64,000 nt of DNA from Artemia franciscana (taxonomy: Eukaryota; Arthropoda; Branchiopoda; Anostraca; Artemiidae), in the NCBI RefSeq assembly GCF_032884065.1, contig NC_088875.1, positions 45,964,214 to 46,028,213 on the forward strand. The letters are read 5' to 3'. Positions within the stretch are counted from its first letter, which is position 1, and each line of letters starts with the position of its first letter. Under the pieces are notes generated by a model, which was given only the letters and a program-made list of their open reading frames with translations, was not told where the DNA came from and ran no database searches. Positions 27,167 to 43,814 of the stretch are shown here, in pieces. The translations under genes and the position numbers were made by a program.

Positions 27167-27304
27167 GTAGAATGTCCTGGCATGCATTTATCGTATGGAG
27201 ATAAATTGCTAGTTCGGTTTTGCATCCTCAATTACCACTTGCGTACAAGCAAAATAAATAAGGGACCAGCCTATGCTTTCAATGAAAGATTCTTCCTTCA
27301 GAAG
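27167..27304 (+). CDS. SPATA6-like exon (start of N-terminal C2-like domain)
   Basis: SPATA6-family proteins are sperm and flagellum associated; the vertebrate protein is needed for the sperm connecting piece. This 138-bp phase-0 exon encodes VECPGMHLSYGDKLLVRFCI then LNYHLRTSKI and ending FNERFFLQK. Vertebrate SPATA6 has a CPGVxLxxKEDIYLSIC, then YKKT, then VFEK series at this place, and its exon there also ends on a whole codon before the next beta strand. The acceptor is a long T run followed by TTTTAG and the donor is CAGAAG-GTAATT. The initiating exon (about 15 residues) was not found. Assignment is by family pattern plus the ungapped fit of the next exon. Confidence 0.65.
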
Positions 27305-27655
27305 GTAATTCTTTCATTAGAAACTGGATTGTTTTATCGTCGGGATTTACTTTCCTTTTTATTGTATAAAAGGAAAAATGTTTTATAGATCAGCTGAGCA
27401 AATATTTTGTGATCTTTTTTTTTTGCTTATCATACGGGGCTTCTCGTTATGTGTTTTTGTTTTTTTTTTTTCAGTTTTTGCTGTAAGCTTATTTTATTTT
27501 GAAGTAGAACATCTAAGTCAAAGCGATAGCTACTATCTATTAAAGTTTAAACTGACCCGTAGTAACCGAAAAGTTTACCAGCTGGCTGTGCTTTTGGCAT
27601 TTTAAGAAGTTTTTGGAAAAACGACGAAACTGTAGTGCAAAAAGTAGCGTCTTAG

Positions 27656-28205
27656 AAGGCGACAGCCCCCCCCACATAATTTCTAGAAACAGTAAAGTTT
27701 ATAGCTTTTAAAATATATGGTGCTTACAGTCCCCCCTCACATAATTCATTTCAATTATAATTGGATCCAATTAATTGGATTTAAAATATATATATGTATA
27801 AGGCGACAGCCCCCCTCACATAATTTCTAGAAACAGTAAAGTTTATAGCTTTTAAAATATATGGTGCTTACAGTATAGTATATAATTATAGCAAGTTATA
27901 GTTACAGTCATTATTGTGACTGTTTCTGTGGTCAATCACAGTCATAGAACTGTTTGTTTCAAATGTTGTCTAAGATCCCCGTCGAAGCTGAAAAAAAACT
28001 GTTATTGAATAGCAACATTAGTATAGTCATAATAACACTACTGCACTCATTTCTATGGTCAAACAGTTATAGTATAGTAAAACTGTATAGCTAAAATTTA
28101 GTTATAGCAGCATTATTGCGTTTATTTCTGTGGTCAAACACAGTCATAGAACTGCTGGTTTCAAATACTGTCTGAGATCTCTGTTGAAGCAGATAGTACA
28201 GCGTA
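27656..28205. repeat. Duplicated blocks in the SPATA6-like intron
   Basis: Block 1, AAGGCGACAGCCCCCC ... CATAATTTCTAGAAACAG ... ATATATGGTGCTTACAGT, occurs at about 27656-27729 and 27801-27873. Block 2, TTTCTGTGGTCAAACACAGTC, ATAGAACTG, TTTCAAATNNTGTCTNAGATC, occurs at about 27895-27990 and 28085-28195, with a shorter piece near 28040. Confidence 0.8.
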
Positions 28206-28548
28206 TCTATCATCGAAAAGCCGATTAAAAACTATAACAAGCAGTAAAAAACTCTTCAGGAGACAGACACCCCCCCCCCCTACCTTTTGATGCTTCAAAA
28301 TAATCTGATTTTTATTGAAAAAGAAACAACTTAAGAGAACAAATACAATTCATATTCAAATTTCAAATGGAATTTTTATTTTTCTTTAAATGTTTAACAC
28401 ATTGCAGAGAAGGCAAGTTGTAACTTTTTGTATTCCTATGGTTTTCATTGCTCTTATGTACGCACATTTAGCCTTTTCTTTGTTAAAATCAATTCTTACG
28501 CGTCTAAATGAGTCTCCAACACTAAGAACGGTGCATAGTTCTCAGTAA

Positions 28549-28596
28549 AATTGGGTCTTCAGTACCCTGAAAACCCAGGGTACTGAAGACCCAATT
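28549..28596. other. Perfect 21-bp inverted repeat, 6-base loop
   Basis: AATTGGGTCTTCAGTACCCT + G, loop AAAACC, then the exact reverse complement. This is a strong hairpin in an otherwise ordinary intron. It may be the remains of a palindromic insertion. Confidence 0.9.
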
Positions 28597-29559
28597 CCTG
28601 TGCTCTTTGGGATCCAAAATCAGGGAAGTGTTTAGGTTACCATTGAACCCAAAGACATCTTAACTCAGAATAATTGCTTCTTCCTTACTCCTTAAAATTG
28701 CGACAATTAGATCAATTTCAGCTTAAAAAAACTCTTTAATTTGATTTCATGGGGGGCCAATAGGAGCCTTTTTCTTCTTTTTTTTTTCTTGGTTATGACA
28801 ACCATGAATACTTTACGCAAAAGAAACTGTATTTTTTTTAAAGTTATGACTTTAAGTTTTTGTTTCTTAGAGGTAGTAGACCACAGATAAATGATGATGA
28901 TCCAGTCTCTTAGAAATGTAACTACGATAGTTATCTGTTGCTGGAATTAATAGAACGTATATATGTCTGAAGAGTCATCTAGATTAATCGTGCTAACATA
29001 TAAACAAGAACGATAGAAACTCTACTAATTTGGTGAACAATTCTTGAGCTGCCCAAGCCCATCCTTTACTCTTGCAGTCACTCAGGATGCAGGCATTTTG
29101 ACAGGACTTCACCAGCAGAATATAACTGAAACATCAAGGTGTCCAGAATGCTTGCTTCTCCTGGGCTTGGTACAATTGGAGACACATGTAGGTACACTAT
29201 TGCAGGATTTTCCAACGATTTTTCAAAACCTTCCTTTGGCAAAGCTGTAAATTGAAGGCAAGATGTGACAACCATGTTTGATTAATTTTTGAAAAATTCA
29301 GATTGGAATGAAATTTTCCGCAATGAATTCAGGCTAGAAATAGTGAAATATACTTGCTAGCATGAATAAGATAGAATAACAGACAAATACAGATGTCCTC
29401 ATCAGTATTTGTAGCCCCTTATTTGTAACCCTTTATCTGCCACGGGCCAATTGCCAGGACCCGGGTTAAGTTTTCAGTTTTAAAGATCATGAGCAAGCGT
29501 TTGATTAAGCAGGTAGAACAGTATTAACGAAGGTACTATTTTTGTGTGGTATATAAGAT

Positions 29560-30560
29560 AAATCCATAAAAGCGGTTAGTGCCATTTACAAGAACACCGT
29601 TAGTGCGGCAAGGTATGAAATAAAGTTAGTAGCTTTTTTTTATTATTGAATCTGGTGTTAAGCAGGGTTGCGATCTATCCGATTTTATGCAGATAACTTT
29701 AGTGGACTTTGTTGACCTAGATGAAAATGTGAGTTAAATGAATGCTGTTTTGGAGGTTTTGAGAGTTTAGTGTGCAAGAATAGTATTAACAACATAATGT
29801 CACTGAGGATAGGAATAAATGAAGGTGAAGAGGTGATGTAGGGTAATGAGAAGATTGATCAAGCGGAAAGCTTTTATTACTAGTAGTAAGTAGTAAGGTA
29901 GTAGTAATAGTAAGAAGGTAATAATAATAATAAAAGTAATAAGTAAAGTAATAAGTAATAGTAATAAGGTAACTAGTAGTAAGGTAGTAAGGAAAAGGCT
30001 AAGAACCAGAGTATTTTTTTTCAAATTGAAGAGCGTTTGAAAAAATAGGAAGATAAGTCTTCGAGCCAAGATTAGAATATTGGAAGCTAAAGCGGTAACA
30101 TTGATCAAATAAGGTTCTGAAGCGTGGGTACTTCGGATGAAAGAGGAGGATTTTCTAAATGAAGAATTGTTTTCTAAAGAGGAATTGTCTACGGATTTTT
30201 GGGATACCCTCTGATTGACCGCATTTCAAAACAGTAGGCTGTATGAAAAATTTGGTTCTATTACGCTTTCTAGGGTTATAATTAGAAAAAGGTTGAGACA
30301 GCTAGGACACCTTTTGCGGATGAAGGATGACAGATTGCCAAAAACCGTCCTTTTCGGCCAAACATTTAAGGCCAACGAAAAGCAGTTCGTCACCAAATGG
30401 GATGGAAAGAGGTCATAAGTTAGGATTTAAATAAAATTGGAACTTGAGAGGAAGTAAAGAGGGAATATCGGGATGAAGAAGGATAGTGCGCGACTGTGTT
30501 GACCTCAAGCGGCTTGATACTGCAGTGAGTTGTTGGTAGTTCTAGTAGTACTTTAGTTGC
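29560..30560 (+). pseudogene. RTE-like non-LTR retrotransposon 3' half (broken)
   Basis: Reverse-transcriptase words are readable in scattered frames: GVKQGC (motif before the catalytic block), then the linker, then KVWK, SEAWVLRMKEEDFLN, ISKNSRLYEKFGSI-like, RQLGHLLRMKDDRLPK, ending DLKEIGT-like and a short tail with TAGTTCTAGTAGTA. Many stops, frameshifts and an internal TAGTAG/AATAAT microsatellite replace part of the coding region (29876-29990). It inserted in the same orientation as the host gene. Related fragments are at 23836, 33269 and 58745. Confidence 0.75.
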
Positions 30561-30803
30561 CCAATTAGGTCTTCATTCCTGTTTTGCGAATCATTTATAA
30601 TTTGGGACAATTTTAAATGTATTTGACATCCATTCCAGACCTTTTCTAGGTTATGTATAATGTCTTTCTACCGAACCCAATGTGTTTTTTTTTTTAGGTT
30701 AAAAGAATGTAACTGCCTTTGTCTTTATTTTAGCTCTTCAGGAAGCTTGTAACCTATGCCGTTTTGTTTTCAGAACAATAATATCTTACAGCTTCATTTT
30801 CAG

Positions 30804-31025
30804 AGTTTACCTCTATGCTTTCAACCCAGACATGTCATTGAACTATTGGCTGGCGATAAATGTGTCCTTGAATTGGTAGCAATAAGAAATGTGATTCCAG
30901 TGACTCTGGCCAGATTTCCAATTGATACCATTTCATTTATTTTTGAAGCCTTGCAGACGATTAAGACTGATGAAATCGTTGAAAAGCGAATGAAACTAAG
31001 ACTACACAAGGTTAGGAACGAAAAG
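30804..31025 (+). CDS. SPATA6-like exon (C2-like domain middle)
   Basis: This 222-bp phase-0 exon encodes 74 residues: SLPLCFQPRHVIELLAGDKC, VLELVAIRNVIPVTLARF, DTISFIFEALQ and a basic tail ending HKVRNEK. From its first residue it lines up without gaps with the vertebrate SPATA6 exon carrying DPGDVV, L-YD, VFELIQL, PVGETL and RDFMFP: the positions of P, V, L, D, VxEL, TL and FxF agree. The acceptor is ATTTTCAG (an earlier AG at 30770 is less likely) and the donor AAAAG-GTATAT. The exon follows 27167-27304 in phase. I recalled the vertebrate sequence from memory; a profile search would settle it. Confidence 0.68.
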
Positions 31026-32251
31026 GTATATTTATCACTTACCACCTTTTTTTCAAAATCAATATATATGACTGGTATCTTTCTCAGTTTCGACCCGTCT
31101 TGAAAAATTTTTCTTATTTACTATTAAGGAAAGCTCAGAGGGCGTATCTGATTTAAGTGTATTACATATAAAGCTAATCTTTTCTTGTCTTTTAATAAAT
31201 AAAAACATCTTTTCTCCAATCAGATTAAAGAGTGACATTAATGCTCAAAACTAACAGAAATTATTGTGAAAATGCGGCGGGCCACATCGATTTCTTATAG
31301 AATTATCTTAAATATAAAGGAGGCTACTGTATTCATCCAATTATGTTTAAATAACAGTTCAAATAGTGATAAATCTTTTCATTAGTAAGTGAGAATAACG
31401 ACAAAAGCTCAGGATATGAAATTATTTTATTATCCTTTAAAAAAAAAGCATGATTTATGATTTTTATTTTCTAAAATAAAATGAAGAGGGACCAAAAGCT
31501 AAAATTTGCTCTTTTGCGCCACAGAATGTCGGGAAATGTCCCTTTGCTGTAGTGTGACTTCTTTTGCTAGAAAAAAAGAAACACTTATCCGTGGCACTTG
31601 TTGTAGGAAAATTCCCAAATTCCTGATTTCGTAGTTAGGGACTTGAAACCTCTGCAAGGGGGTTCTTTGATATGTTGAATGATTTGGGTACAGCCGTTTT
31701 TGGGGATGTTTTTCCCTTTTTTTCTAGAACTTTGCAAATTTTATCATTCTTATAACTTTTGAAGGGTAACTTTAAAATTAATAGACTTTCCAAATTTTGA
31801 ACCACTATCAAAAAAATTTTTTATTTATATTTTCTCATCAAAGTTTCTTTTGTACATTCGTCCGAGTCGCATTTTACTTACAGTTTGTTATCAGCAGGCT
31901 TAGTGTTAACAAAGACAAAATACCTCATATAGTGGAGTATGGATTTTGCACGGGAGGCCTTTGGGTCCATCCCTCCTCCAAATCCTTAGTTTTTCTGAAT
32001 TTCTGGGTTGTTCTTGTACAAATTATTAGCAGAATTTGATTTTTATCATCCCCCCCCCGAAAAAGAATACTGCATGCGTTTCTGTAGATAATGGACTACT
32101 ATCACCATAAAATCTAGTGGGAATTGCAACAGCGTAACCTGCCACCTGCAAAAAAAATCCATGGATTCTATCAATCAGGGTTTCTACTTCATGACTATGT
32201 GTATTATTATCCTTATTCTAGCTTCAAATTATTTTGCCAAAAAAATTCTAG
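31026..32251 (+). other. SPATA6-like intron
   Basis: AT-rich intron. The stretch 31570-31790 (AGGGACTTGAAACCTCTGCA, GGGGGTTCTTTGATATGTTG) is a dispersed repeat also present at 39180-39400. Confidence 0.55.
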
Positions 32252-32371
32252 CTGCCGTTAGATCCTTGCGTTGAAGTGACAGTCCGAAGTCAGTTGGGGG
32301 CAACATGTGGCTTGGACGCGGAAGGTCTCGATCATGCCGTTAACCTATCCTCTGGACAAGTTGGAATCTCG
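32252..32371 (+). CDS. SPATA6-like exon (end of C2-like domain)
   Basis: This 120-bp phase-0 exon encodes 40 residues: LPLDPCVEVTVRSQLGATCG, then LDAEGLDHAVNLSSGQVGIS. The LPLDPCVEVTV stretch fits the last strand of the SPATA6 N-terminal domain (vertebrate KLEFSTTSVI); what follows is lineage-specific. The acceptor is AAAATTCTAG and the donor TCG-GTAGGA. Its phase matches the exon ending at 31025. No later exon was recognised to the right; the rest of SPATA6 is low-complexity and poorly conserved, so it could have been missed. Confidence 0.55.
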
Positions 32372-32520
32372 GTAGGAAGCAACATTTACCTAGTTTTCAC
32401 AAATTTCGAATAGTGAAAAACATTACAAAAACAGATGCTTCTCATTTATGTAATGGATATTTAACGTAAATAACACTGAAGACCATGCTGCCATTTGATC
32501 TGTTTTTCTTAACATATTAT

Positions 32521-32683
32521 CAGTGGCGTTGTTGGGAGGGGAGTTAAGGGCAACAGTCGTCCGTGGGTGCGGCCTCTGAAAGCGGGCCAAAGTGAGTTTT
32601 TTACTTATATTGTGACACTAATTTTGGAGGGGGAACACAAACCAACGTTTTCCCCAGGCGCTGAAAACCTAGCTACGCCCCTG
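32521..32683. mobile_element. MITE with CAGTGGCGT / ACGCCCCTG ends
   Basis: Left end CAGTGGCGTTGTTGGG and right end CCTAGCTACGCCCCTG are imperfect inverted repeats. Flanks ATTAT and ATAAT differ at one position, which could be a decayed target duplication. A truncated relative ends at 37670-37705 (GACCCCCTCAACGACGCCACT). Confidence 0.65.
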
Positions 32684-35750
<3,067 letters not shown>

Positions 35751-35917
35751 CTTTGTATATATTATATATTATATATATATATAATCTTTAAAAGCACCTT
35801 TAAAAGTTCAGAAAAATCGGGAATTTAATTTCGAATGAAATTTATCTCCACATTCAGCTAAGCAAATAAATTCTAAGACCAATGTGGCTAAAAACCGAGG
35901 AATAACTAAACTTGTGA

Positions 35918-35993
35918 AGTAAACTCAAACAGAGCAGAAGAAACACTTGTTTTCTTCTGCTATATTTTTCTTCTGTTTTGTTTGAGTTTACTT
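35918..35993. other. Imperfect inverted repeat (hairpin)
   Basis: GAAGTAAACTCAAACAGAGC and CAGAAGA on the left pair with TCTTCTGTTTTGTTTGAGTT and TACTTC on the right around a ~24-base loop. It could be a MITE relic. Confidence 0.7.
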
Positions 35994-38173
35994 CAAAAGG
36001 TTAGTTTTTCTTCTTTTTTCTAAAACTGATCACGGCTTGTCGGGGGTCCTTGCCGAAATATCTGCTTTTGTCTTTTCTCCTCTTTTCTTACTTCTGGCTG
36101 ATATTACCCTCATTTCCTTGTTATTTTTTATTTTACTTTTTTCTGTTTGTCATTTGTACCGTTAAGCAGCTTGTGGTACCGCCAGATGCTGAATTAAAAA
36201 ATAAAAATAAAAAAGAATCGTGAGTGAAATATTAGCAAAATCAATGGCAACACATATGGCACCGCCCAGCTTGAGAAGGTGAAACTGTAGCTGAGAAGGT
36301 GTTGATGTTTGGATTTTTACAAACGAAAAGGGCTGTAAAATCTGACTTATTAATTATAGGCCTGCATGTGTATCTTCGCAGTTCAACGTGGCAACACTGA
36401 CATAATGTCATACTGCCTTCAGAACTTTTTATTTTTGAAACAACCAAAAAATAAATCTTAAGAATAGCAGTTTTCAGATGTGAATACACATACAATGAGT
36501 CCAGGGGGGGCATTTTTTCATATCCTTCGTCCTTTAAGGAGTTCTCCCAGCGGAAATTTTTAAAGCCACAGCTTTAGTGTCAAAGATCTTGTCAAGAAAG
36601 AGGGGTGTAGCTACAGTATTTTTATTGGGTGGCAAAAGGGGGCTACTGAAGTAGGTGTTATTCAAGCTGCAGTGAAGAGAAGTAACTATTTAACAAACAC
36701 GCTACTTGGTGAATTTTTAAAAAAAAAATAAGCTATACATTATAAGCAATAAACAAACATTAAACAATCATAAATATAAGTGCTGGTGCTTGGCTTTTAC
36801 TAAAATTGACAGCAATGAGCAGCTGCAGATGGCGTCAACACGCTTTCGGATGGGCGTAGGTGAATGTCGTATACAATCGGCTTTTTTCGGCCAGATTCGC
36901 CACTTATGCTGCAGTCCATACCCCCCTCCTCTTCCCACAACCAGCACATGATGCTAAATCTAATAATTGAACCAACCTCTATTCTATTAGCCCCAGGTAT
37001 CGTGCTATTCACTTGCTCGTAATTTTAAATGGATTTTGACTCTCGAAGATTTAAGTTTTTGTGCTAAACTTTTAATATATGTGATTTATTGAAATATTAT
37101 TTAAGGTTTTTGTATTAAATTGATTTTTTCGTGGGCTTGTCAATTTTTTTAAATAATAACATTGATACCAGCGGGCCACATAAAGCCAAAACGAAAATCA
37201 TAGGCATTGCAATGGCGCTGTCTAAGCAAAGATACGGGATAGGTCAAAATATTACCACAGATTGTGTAAAATTATATTGTGACATATTCCCAACATTTAT
37301 ATAGAAACCGTTCTTTAAATTTAAATTTCGAAAAATAAGGTTAAAATTATTAACTTATCCGTTGGGCATAGTTTGACAAAGAGTATCCAGAAAATCCGAG
37401 TAATTCTTGGCATCATTGCGGCAGATTAAAATTAATTAAAAATTAATTAAAAATTGCAAGGGATGCCATTTGGAAGAAAAAATTACTCCTAGAGTTTGAA
37501 AATCACCTTCCCCTTTGTATCTTTGTTAAAAAAAGGATTCTAAAAAAATTACACAAAAGTTTTTCTTGTGTGAACCAGAGTATGGGGGGGGGGTACATTT
37601 TCAGAAGGGGGTTTAAACAGTTTTTTAAGCTACTTAATAACTTAAAGTATTTTTAAAATTATTTGGGGGCGGCTTCCCTCTTGACCCCCTCAACGACGCC
37701 ACTATTAAGAAGTTATAACTAAAAGAAATAGATCTAGGATTTAAATCCTCTAATGTTTTTTTTAATCACATTCTTTATCGAAAATTATATTATCATTATC
37801 ATTATCAAATTTCATTATCAAGTATCTTGGACTGTGTATATAGTTTGTATGTATGTAAGGATGCATTTAACGATTTCCGCTTCTGTACATTCTTGAGTGA
37901 TAATACTTCTATGACAGGATGCATTCCCGTTTGGCTTTCTATTTTGTGAAAAAGATTCATTCTGTTTCAATCTAGTCTTCAGTATTAGTTTAATTCCTAT
38001 GGGAATTATACGTTCCTGATTTTCTGCAGCCCGGCATAAAATCCTTGAAAGTAAAAAAGAAAAAAAATCAACTGAAATTTATAACGAACAGAAGTTGTTA
38101 CGTATATCAAGGGGGTGGCCCCCTTGTGAATACCTCGCTCTTTACGCTTATGATGGAATTTTGTTTCAATTTT
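35994..38173. other. Non-coding stretch, repeats only
   Basis: No exon recognised. A 90-codon frame at 36241-36513 (- strand) is Cys/His-containing but fits no zinc-finger spacing I know. G runs at 37580 and GGGGGCGGC at 37664 belong to repeat ends. Confidence 0.4.
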
Positions 38174-38790
38174 TGTAAGAATAACTACTGAATCACATTG
38201 GTCGTTTAACTAAAATAAATTCTTTTACAAGTACTAAAAACATTTAGCGTAAAGAGCAAAGTATTGACGAGAGGGCGACCCCCTCATTTTCGCAATTATT
38301 TTTGTTCGTTTTAAGGTGTAACGTTGCTCCTTACTTTCAGTTGAAAAAACCTGTTTTTTATTTAATTTCTGATTGTTTTTTTAAATGATGCTGGGAAATC
38401 CGGCTCTTCCTCCCTGGAAAATTCCCTTCCCCGTGAAAAATTCCTCTATGGAAAGATCCTCCCACGTAACCACCGAAGTAACCAATTTTTTCCAGAATAA
38501 CTCCTGAATCGCAAACGTCATTTAATTAAAATAAACAGCTCTTTTACAAGTACTAAGAAAAAAATTAGTGGAGAGAGCAAGATATTGACGAGGGAGCGAA
38601 CCCCATCATATACATAATAATTTTTGTTCGTTTTAATTTGTAATGTTGCTCTTTACTTTCAGTTAAAAAAAATGTTTTTATTTAATTTCTGATCGTTTTA
38701 AATAATACTGGGAGATCCGGCTCTCCCTCCCTGGAAAATTCCCTTCCCCCATGAAAAATTCCTCCATGGAAGGATCCTCCCCCATACCCC
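38174..38790. repeat. Tandem duplication, two ~315-bp copies of a dispersed repeat
   Basis: Copies at 38174-38485 and 38492-38790 share AGAATAACTNCTGAATC, CTTTTACAAGTACTAA, ATTGACGAG, TTTTTGTTCGTTTTAA, TTACTTTCAGTT, CCTCCCTGGAAAATTCCCTT and GAAAAATTCCTC. A shorter third copy is at 58350-58450, and an inverted piece (GTGGCCCCCTTG, CTCGCTCTTTACG) at 38115-38155. Confidence 0.85.
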
Positions 38791-40859
<2,069 letters not shown>

Positions 40860-40886
40860 TAGATAGATAGATGGATACAATACGAA

Positions 40887-42250
40887 TTAACTGCGTAAAA
40901 CTTGCGAATATACAACATTCTTCGCTGTCCAATTGTCGCTGCATATAAATAGATTGTCAGGTTTACCGACCCTCGAACATGCAACGTACAATTGTCCATG
41001 GGAAAAACAATCAGTATTAAGATCTATACCACATTTTTCTAATGATTGACCTTGAGCTTTGTTAATGGTGATTGCAAATGCTAATCGAATTGGGAATTGC
41101 GATCTTTTAAATTGAAAAGGCAGATCCGTTGGAATCATGGGAATGCGAGGAATAAGAACAGCCTTACCCTCAAAATGCCCTGTCAAGATTGTCGCCTTTA
41201 TTAGGCTTTCCATTGTTTTTTTTACGGCAAGTCGCGTGCCATTGCAAAGCTTTGGTGGGTCGCCTATTTTTAGTTGTAGCACGTGTGGTGGAAACCCTGA
41301 AAGATATATGGAATTTAAAAATTCAGATGGATAATTAACCGCTTCATTTGGTTCCAAAACTGTGTCGACTGACTTGCAAAGGACTGCCTGGTCTCGAATC
41401 TTGGTCAAAACAATATTGTTGATTTCGTGGACGTCTATATTTTTGGGTGCGAGAATCGCTCTTTCACTTAGCCATTTATTATTTTTATAATTTTTTAGAA
41501 TATTCGGAAATACTTTTTCAATCAATTCATTTTTGGACGTCACTAAACTACAGAAATCAGCAGGTAGTTGTATACGTCCTGAAATTGAGTCTATCGTATC
41601 ATAAATGTCTTTTTGTTCCGACGTTAACTTGTAAATGTTATTTTGTACATACGACAATAGATCACTCGTACTGTAACTTTGTTCACGATCCAATTCTACA
41701 CATGTCGAAACAGCAGCGATACGGTTAGGTGAAGGCATTCCCAAATCCTGAAGAGGTTTGTTTGCCATACGTACGCACAAATCTTCTATAATAACTAAAG
41801 TGTCGTTATAAATTTCTGATGTAAAATCAAAAGTCATTTCTGACGTCTCTAACTGTTTTCGATGGAGTATATCTTCGGACATTTTTGACTTATATTTTTC
41901 CCATAACTCTGTAGGAGCTGATGGAGAGCAAGTGTACGAATTTGACTTGGGGTTGACGTTTCGCACGCGTCATTGATGCAGTTATCCCAGTGTTGGTCAT
42001 TCTCCAATAAATTCAGAGCTTGGCATGCACTACGGTAAGTGTCATGTATAGTACCGTTTACAGTTCTCAAATACTCAAAGGATGTCGGACCGGGTACATT
42101 CACCAAAAGCAGGCGTAGAAAGAAGCATTCATGTTGATTGGGGTGAACGGTGTAGAGTCTTCCTATCGTGGTATCTTTGAAGATGGTAGGTTGGCCGTAA
42201 ACCCACTGGTTATCTACTTCGATGGTGGTACCGTTGCCATTGTAGGTTTT
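40887..42250 (-). pseudogene. Helitron Rep/helicase gene fragments with internal deletions
   Basis: Reading from 42250: GNGTTIEVDNQWV, then a junction to TIGRLYTVHPNQHECFFLRL, LLVNVPGPTSFEYLRTVNG (helicase-proximal part of Helitron Rep-Hel), down to TPSQIRTL. A frameshift near 41950 follows. Then, in an open 359-codon frame (to 40887): TCSPSAPTELWEKYKSKM, LTSEQKDIYDTID, SGRIQLPADFCSLV, NELIEKVFPNI, FPPHVLQLKIGDP, LAFAITINKAQGQSLEKCG and [13 protein letters not shown], ending QVLRS. Between YDTID and SGRIQL about 190 residues with Walker A, Walker B and motif III are gone. Between DNQWV and GRLYTV the residues that usually include the long linker, and with it everything upstream including the HUH Rep core, are missing. 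The remaining parts are well conserved, so the loss looks recent. Confidence 0.85.
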
Positions 42251-42441
42251 TCAGTCATTTTACAATTAGAAATTTCTCTTTCAACGGTCTTCTTACAATT
42301 AAAAATTTGTCTTTGAACGATATTCTTAAATACCTGTGTCCTGGTCGTCATTTATATTCCCTGTGTCCCGGTCGTCATTTGTGTCCCGGTATCCCAGTCT
42401 GTAATTTCTCTTTTTTCTTTTTTCAGTTTTCTTTTTCTTCT

Positions 42442-42768
42442 TTATTTTTCAGCTTCACTATGAAATACATATCGCCGAACCTTTGTTTTTTTAACTAAAA
42501 TCTGGTAGTCATTGATGACCTTTTCCAAGTCAAAATCCCAAACCCAATCATCATCGCTATCATTTTCAGTTTTAATATGTTTTGACTCTCGCTGTCCAGG
42601 TGGATCTTCATCTAACTGCGCGGTTTTGCGTTCTTTAGCCTCAAGCCTGTTTCCTTGCTGTTCTTTTGATTCCTCGGCACGCTTTCTTTTCTGACTTTCT
42701 CTATCAGCAGCAAGTTTTTTGGCATAGACTCTTTGAGCATCTTCATCAGTCATTGTAAACTTAAACAT
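42442..42768 (-). CDS. Helitron N-terminal ORF fragment, coiled-coil-like and acidic
   Basis: An open frame of 108 codons starting with Met at 42768: MTDEDAQRVYAKKLAADRES, then a charged K/R/E-rich stretch, then RESKHIKTENDSDDDWVWDF, ending KTKVRRYVFHSEAEK. Arthropod Helitron proteins often begin with charged RESQKRKRAEE-type repeats, so this is taken as the start of the transposon protein, cut off before the Rep domain by the GTCCCGGTCGTC repeats. A related relic lies at 21580-21720. Whether a short protein is made is unknown. Confidence 0.55.
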   Translation of the reverse strand: MFKFTMTDEDAQRVYAKKLAADRESQKRKRAEESKEQQGNRLEAKERKTAQLDEDPPGQRESKHIKTENDSDDDWVWDFDLEKVINDYQILVKKTKVRRYVFHSEAEK

Positions 42769-42924
42769 TAATAGAATTCTACGCGAACATATGTCTTATA
42801 TAACTTGAATGACGTCACCTTCAAAGCAAAAATGATGGCAACTAATTTCATGACGTCAGCCGAAACATGACGTCACCTGATCCACAGATCCACAGATCCA
42901 CAGACAACTTATTTTTATATATAT

Positions 42925-43067
<143 letters not shown>

Positions 43068-43307
43068 TATTTATTTTATATGCTATTTATTATTCATTAT
43101 TTATTATATTTTATATATCATTTATTATATATTATTTATTATTTAAAATTTATTATTTTTTATAGTTTATATTTTTTGTGTTCGGTTGTGTGGTGTGCGT
43201 TTGTTTCTGTGTTTGTGCTGTTGCATTGGTGATCTCTTTTTTTCGTTAAAACACTTCTCTTTTTTCGTAAGTGATGAGTTTCATGGAGAATCACAAGAAG
43301 TACGTCT

Positions 43308-43712
43308 TTGTTCACTGAACTTGCAGGGCAGACAACTAGCTTCGAGATTTTTAAAGCACTTGATAGTTATGTCCTGAAACATGAAATTACAGACGGTTCT
43401 GCAAACAAGACTGGACGTTGCTCAGGAGTTGTTTCGAGATTAAAAACTGTTAGTCACCTAGATATTTTATCTCTCCCCTTTATTTTACATCGTGAACAGC
43501 AAGTGGTAAAAAAAGAAAAACTTGTCCTCACAACTAAACAGCCTGCGGTAAGAAACAGCTTGTCTCCAGAGCTAAACAAAGGATTATCCGGTGCTATAAA
43601 AATCAGATTAGACATAAAGCTCTAAATTTTCGAATCTTTGGAATGCTCTGTGAATAAATGGATTCCCAGCATACTCACCTTCTTCTTCACACTGAGGTAA
43701 GATGGCTATTGA
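43308..43712 (+). pseudogene. hAT-family (ZBED5-like) transposase remnant, cut by gap
   Basis: The frame 43308-43625 reads SFEIFKALDSYVLKHEI, TGRCSGVVSRLK, and SLSPELNKGLSGAIKI. These match the catalytic-region pattern of domesticated hAT-like ZBED5 proteins (EIFxxLDxxI, GxxSGxxxRIK, LxPELxxVLxxxIKxxNxIK). A frameshift at about 43618 leads to ALNFRIFGMLCE, and after more damage LLLHTEVRWLL, the well-known LLxHTEVRWLSRG block, at 43674-43711. The N gap starts right there. Sequence after the gap is not clearly the same gene. Confidence 0.7.
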
Positions 43713-43812
43713 NNNNNNNNNNNNNNNNNNNNNNNNNNNNNNNNNNNNNNNNNNNNNNNNNNNNNNNNNNNNNNNNNNNNNNNNNNNNNNNNNNNNNNNN
43801 NNNNNNNNNNNN
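43713..43812. other. Assembly gap (100 N)
   Basis: Exactly 100 N bases, the usual size for a gap of unknown length. The real distance between the flanks is not known. Confidence 0.99.
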
Positions 43813-43814
43813 AT

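Larger units (their letters stand above)
27305..30803 (+). other. SPATA6-like intron with repeats and an RTE copy
   Basis: The intron holds duplicated blocks at 27656-28200, a perfect 21-bp hairpin at 28549-28596, and the RTE-like fragment at 29560-30560, each listed separately. Open frames at 27378 and 29044 have no recognised domain. Confidence 0.55.

Noticed and set aside
29044-29250. 68-codon frame in the SPATA6-like intron
   Set aside because: No splice sites or domain; the reverse strand is equally open.
36241-36513. Cys/His-containing 90-codon frame as a zinc finger
   Set aside because: Cysteine and histidine spacing does not match a known finger, and the region looks like dispersed repeat DNA.
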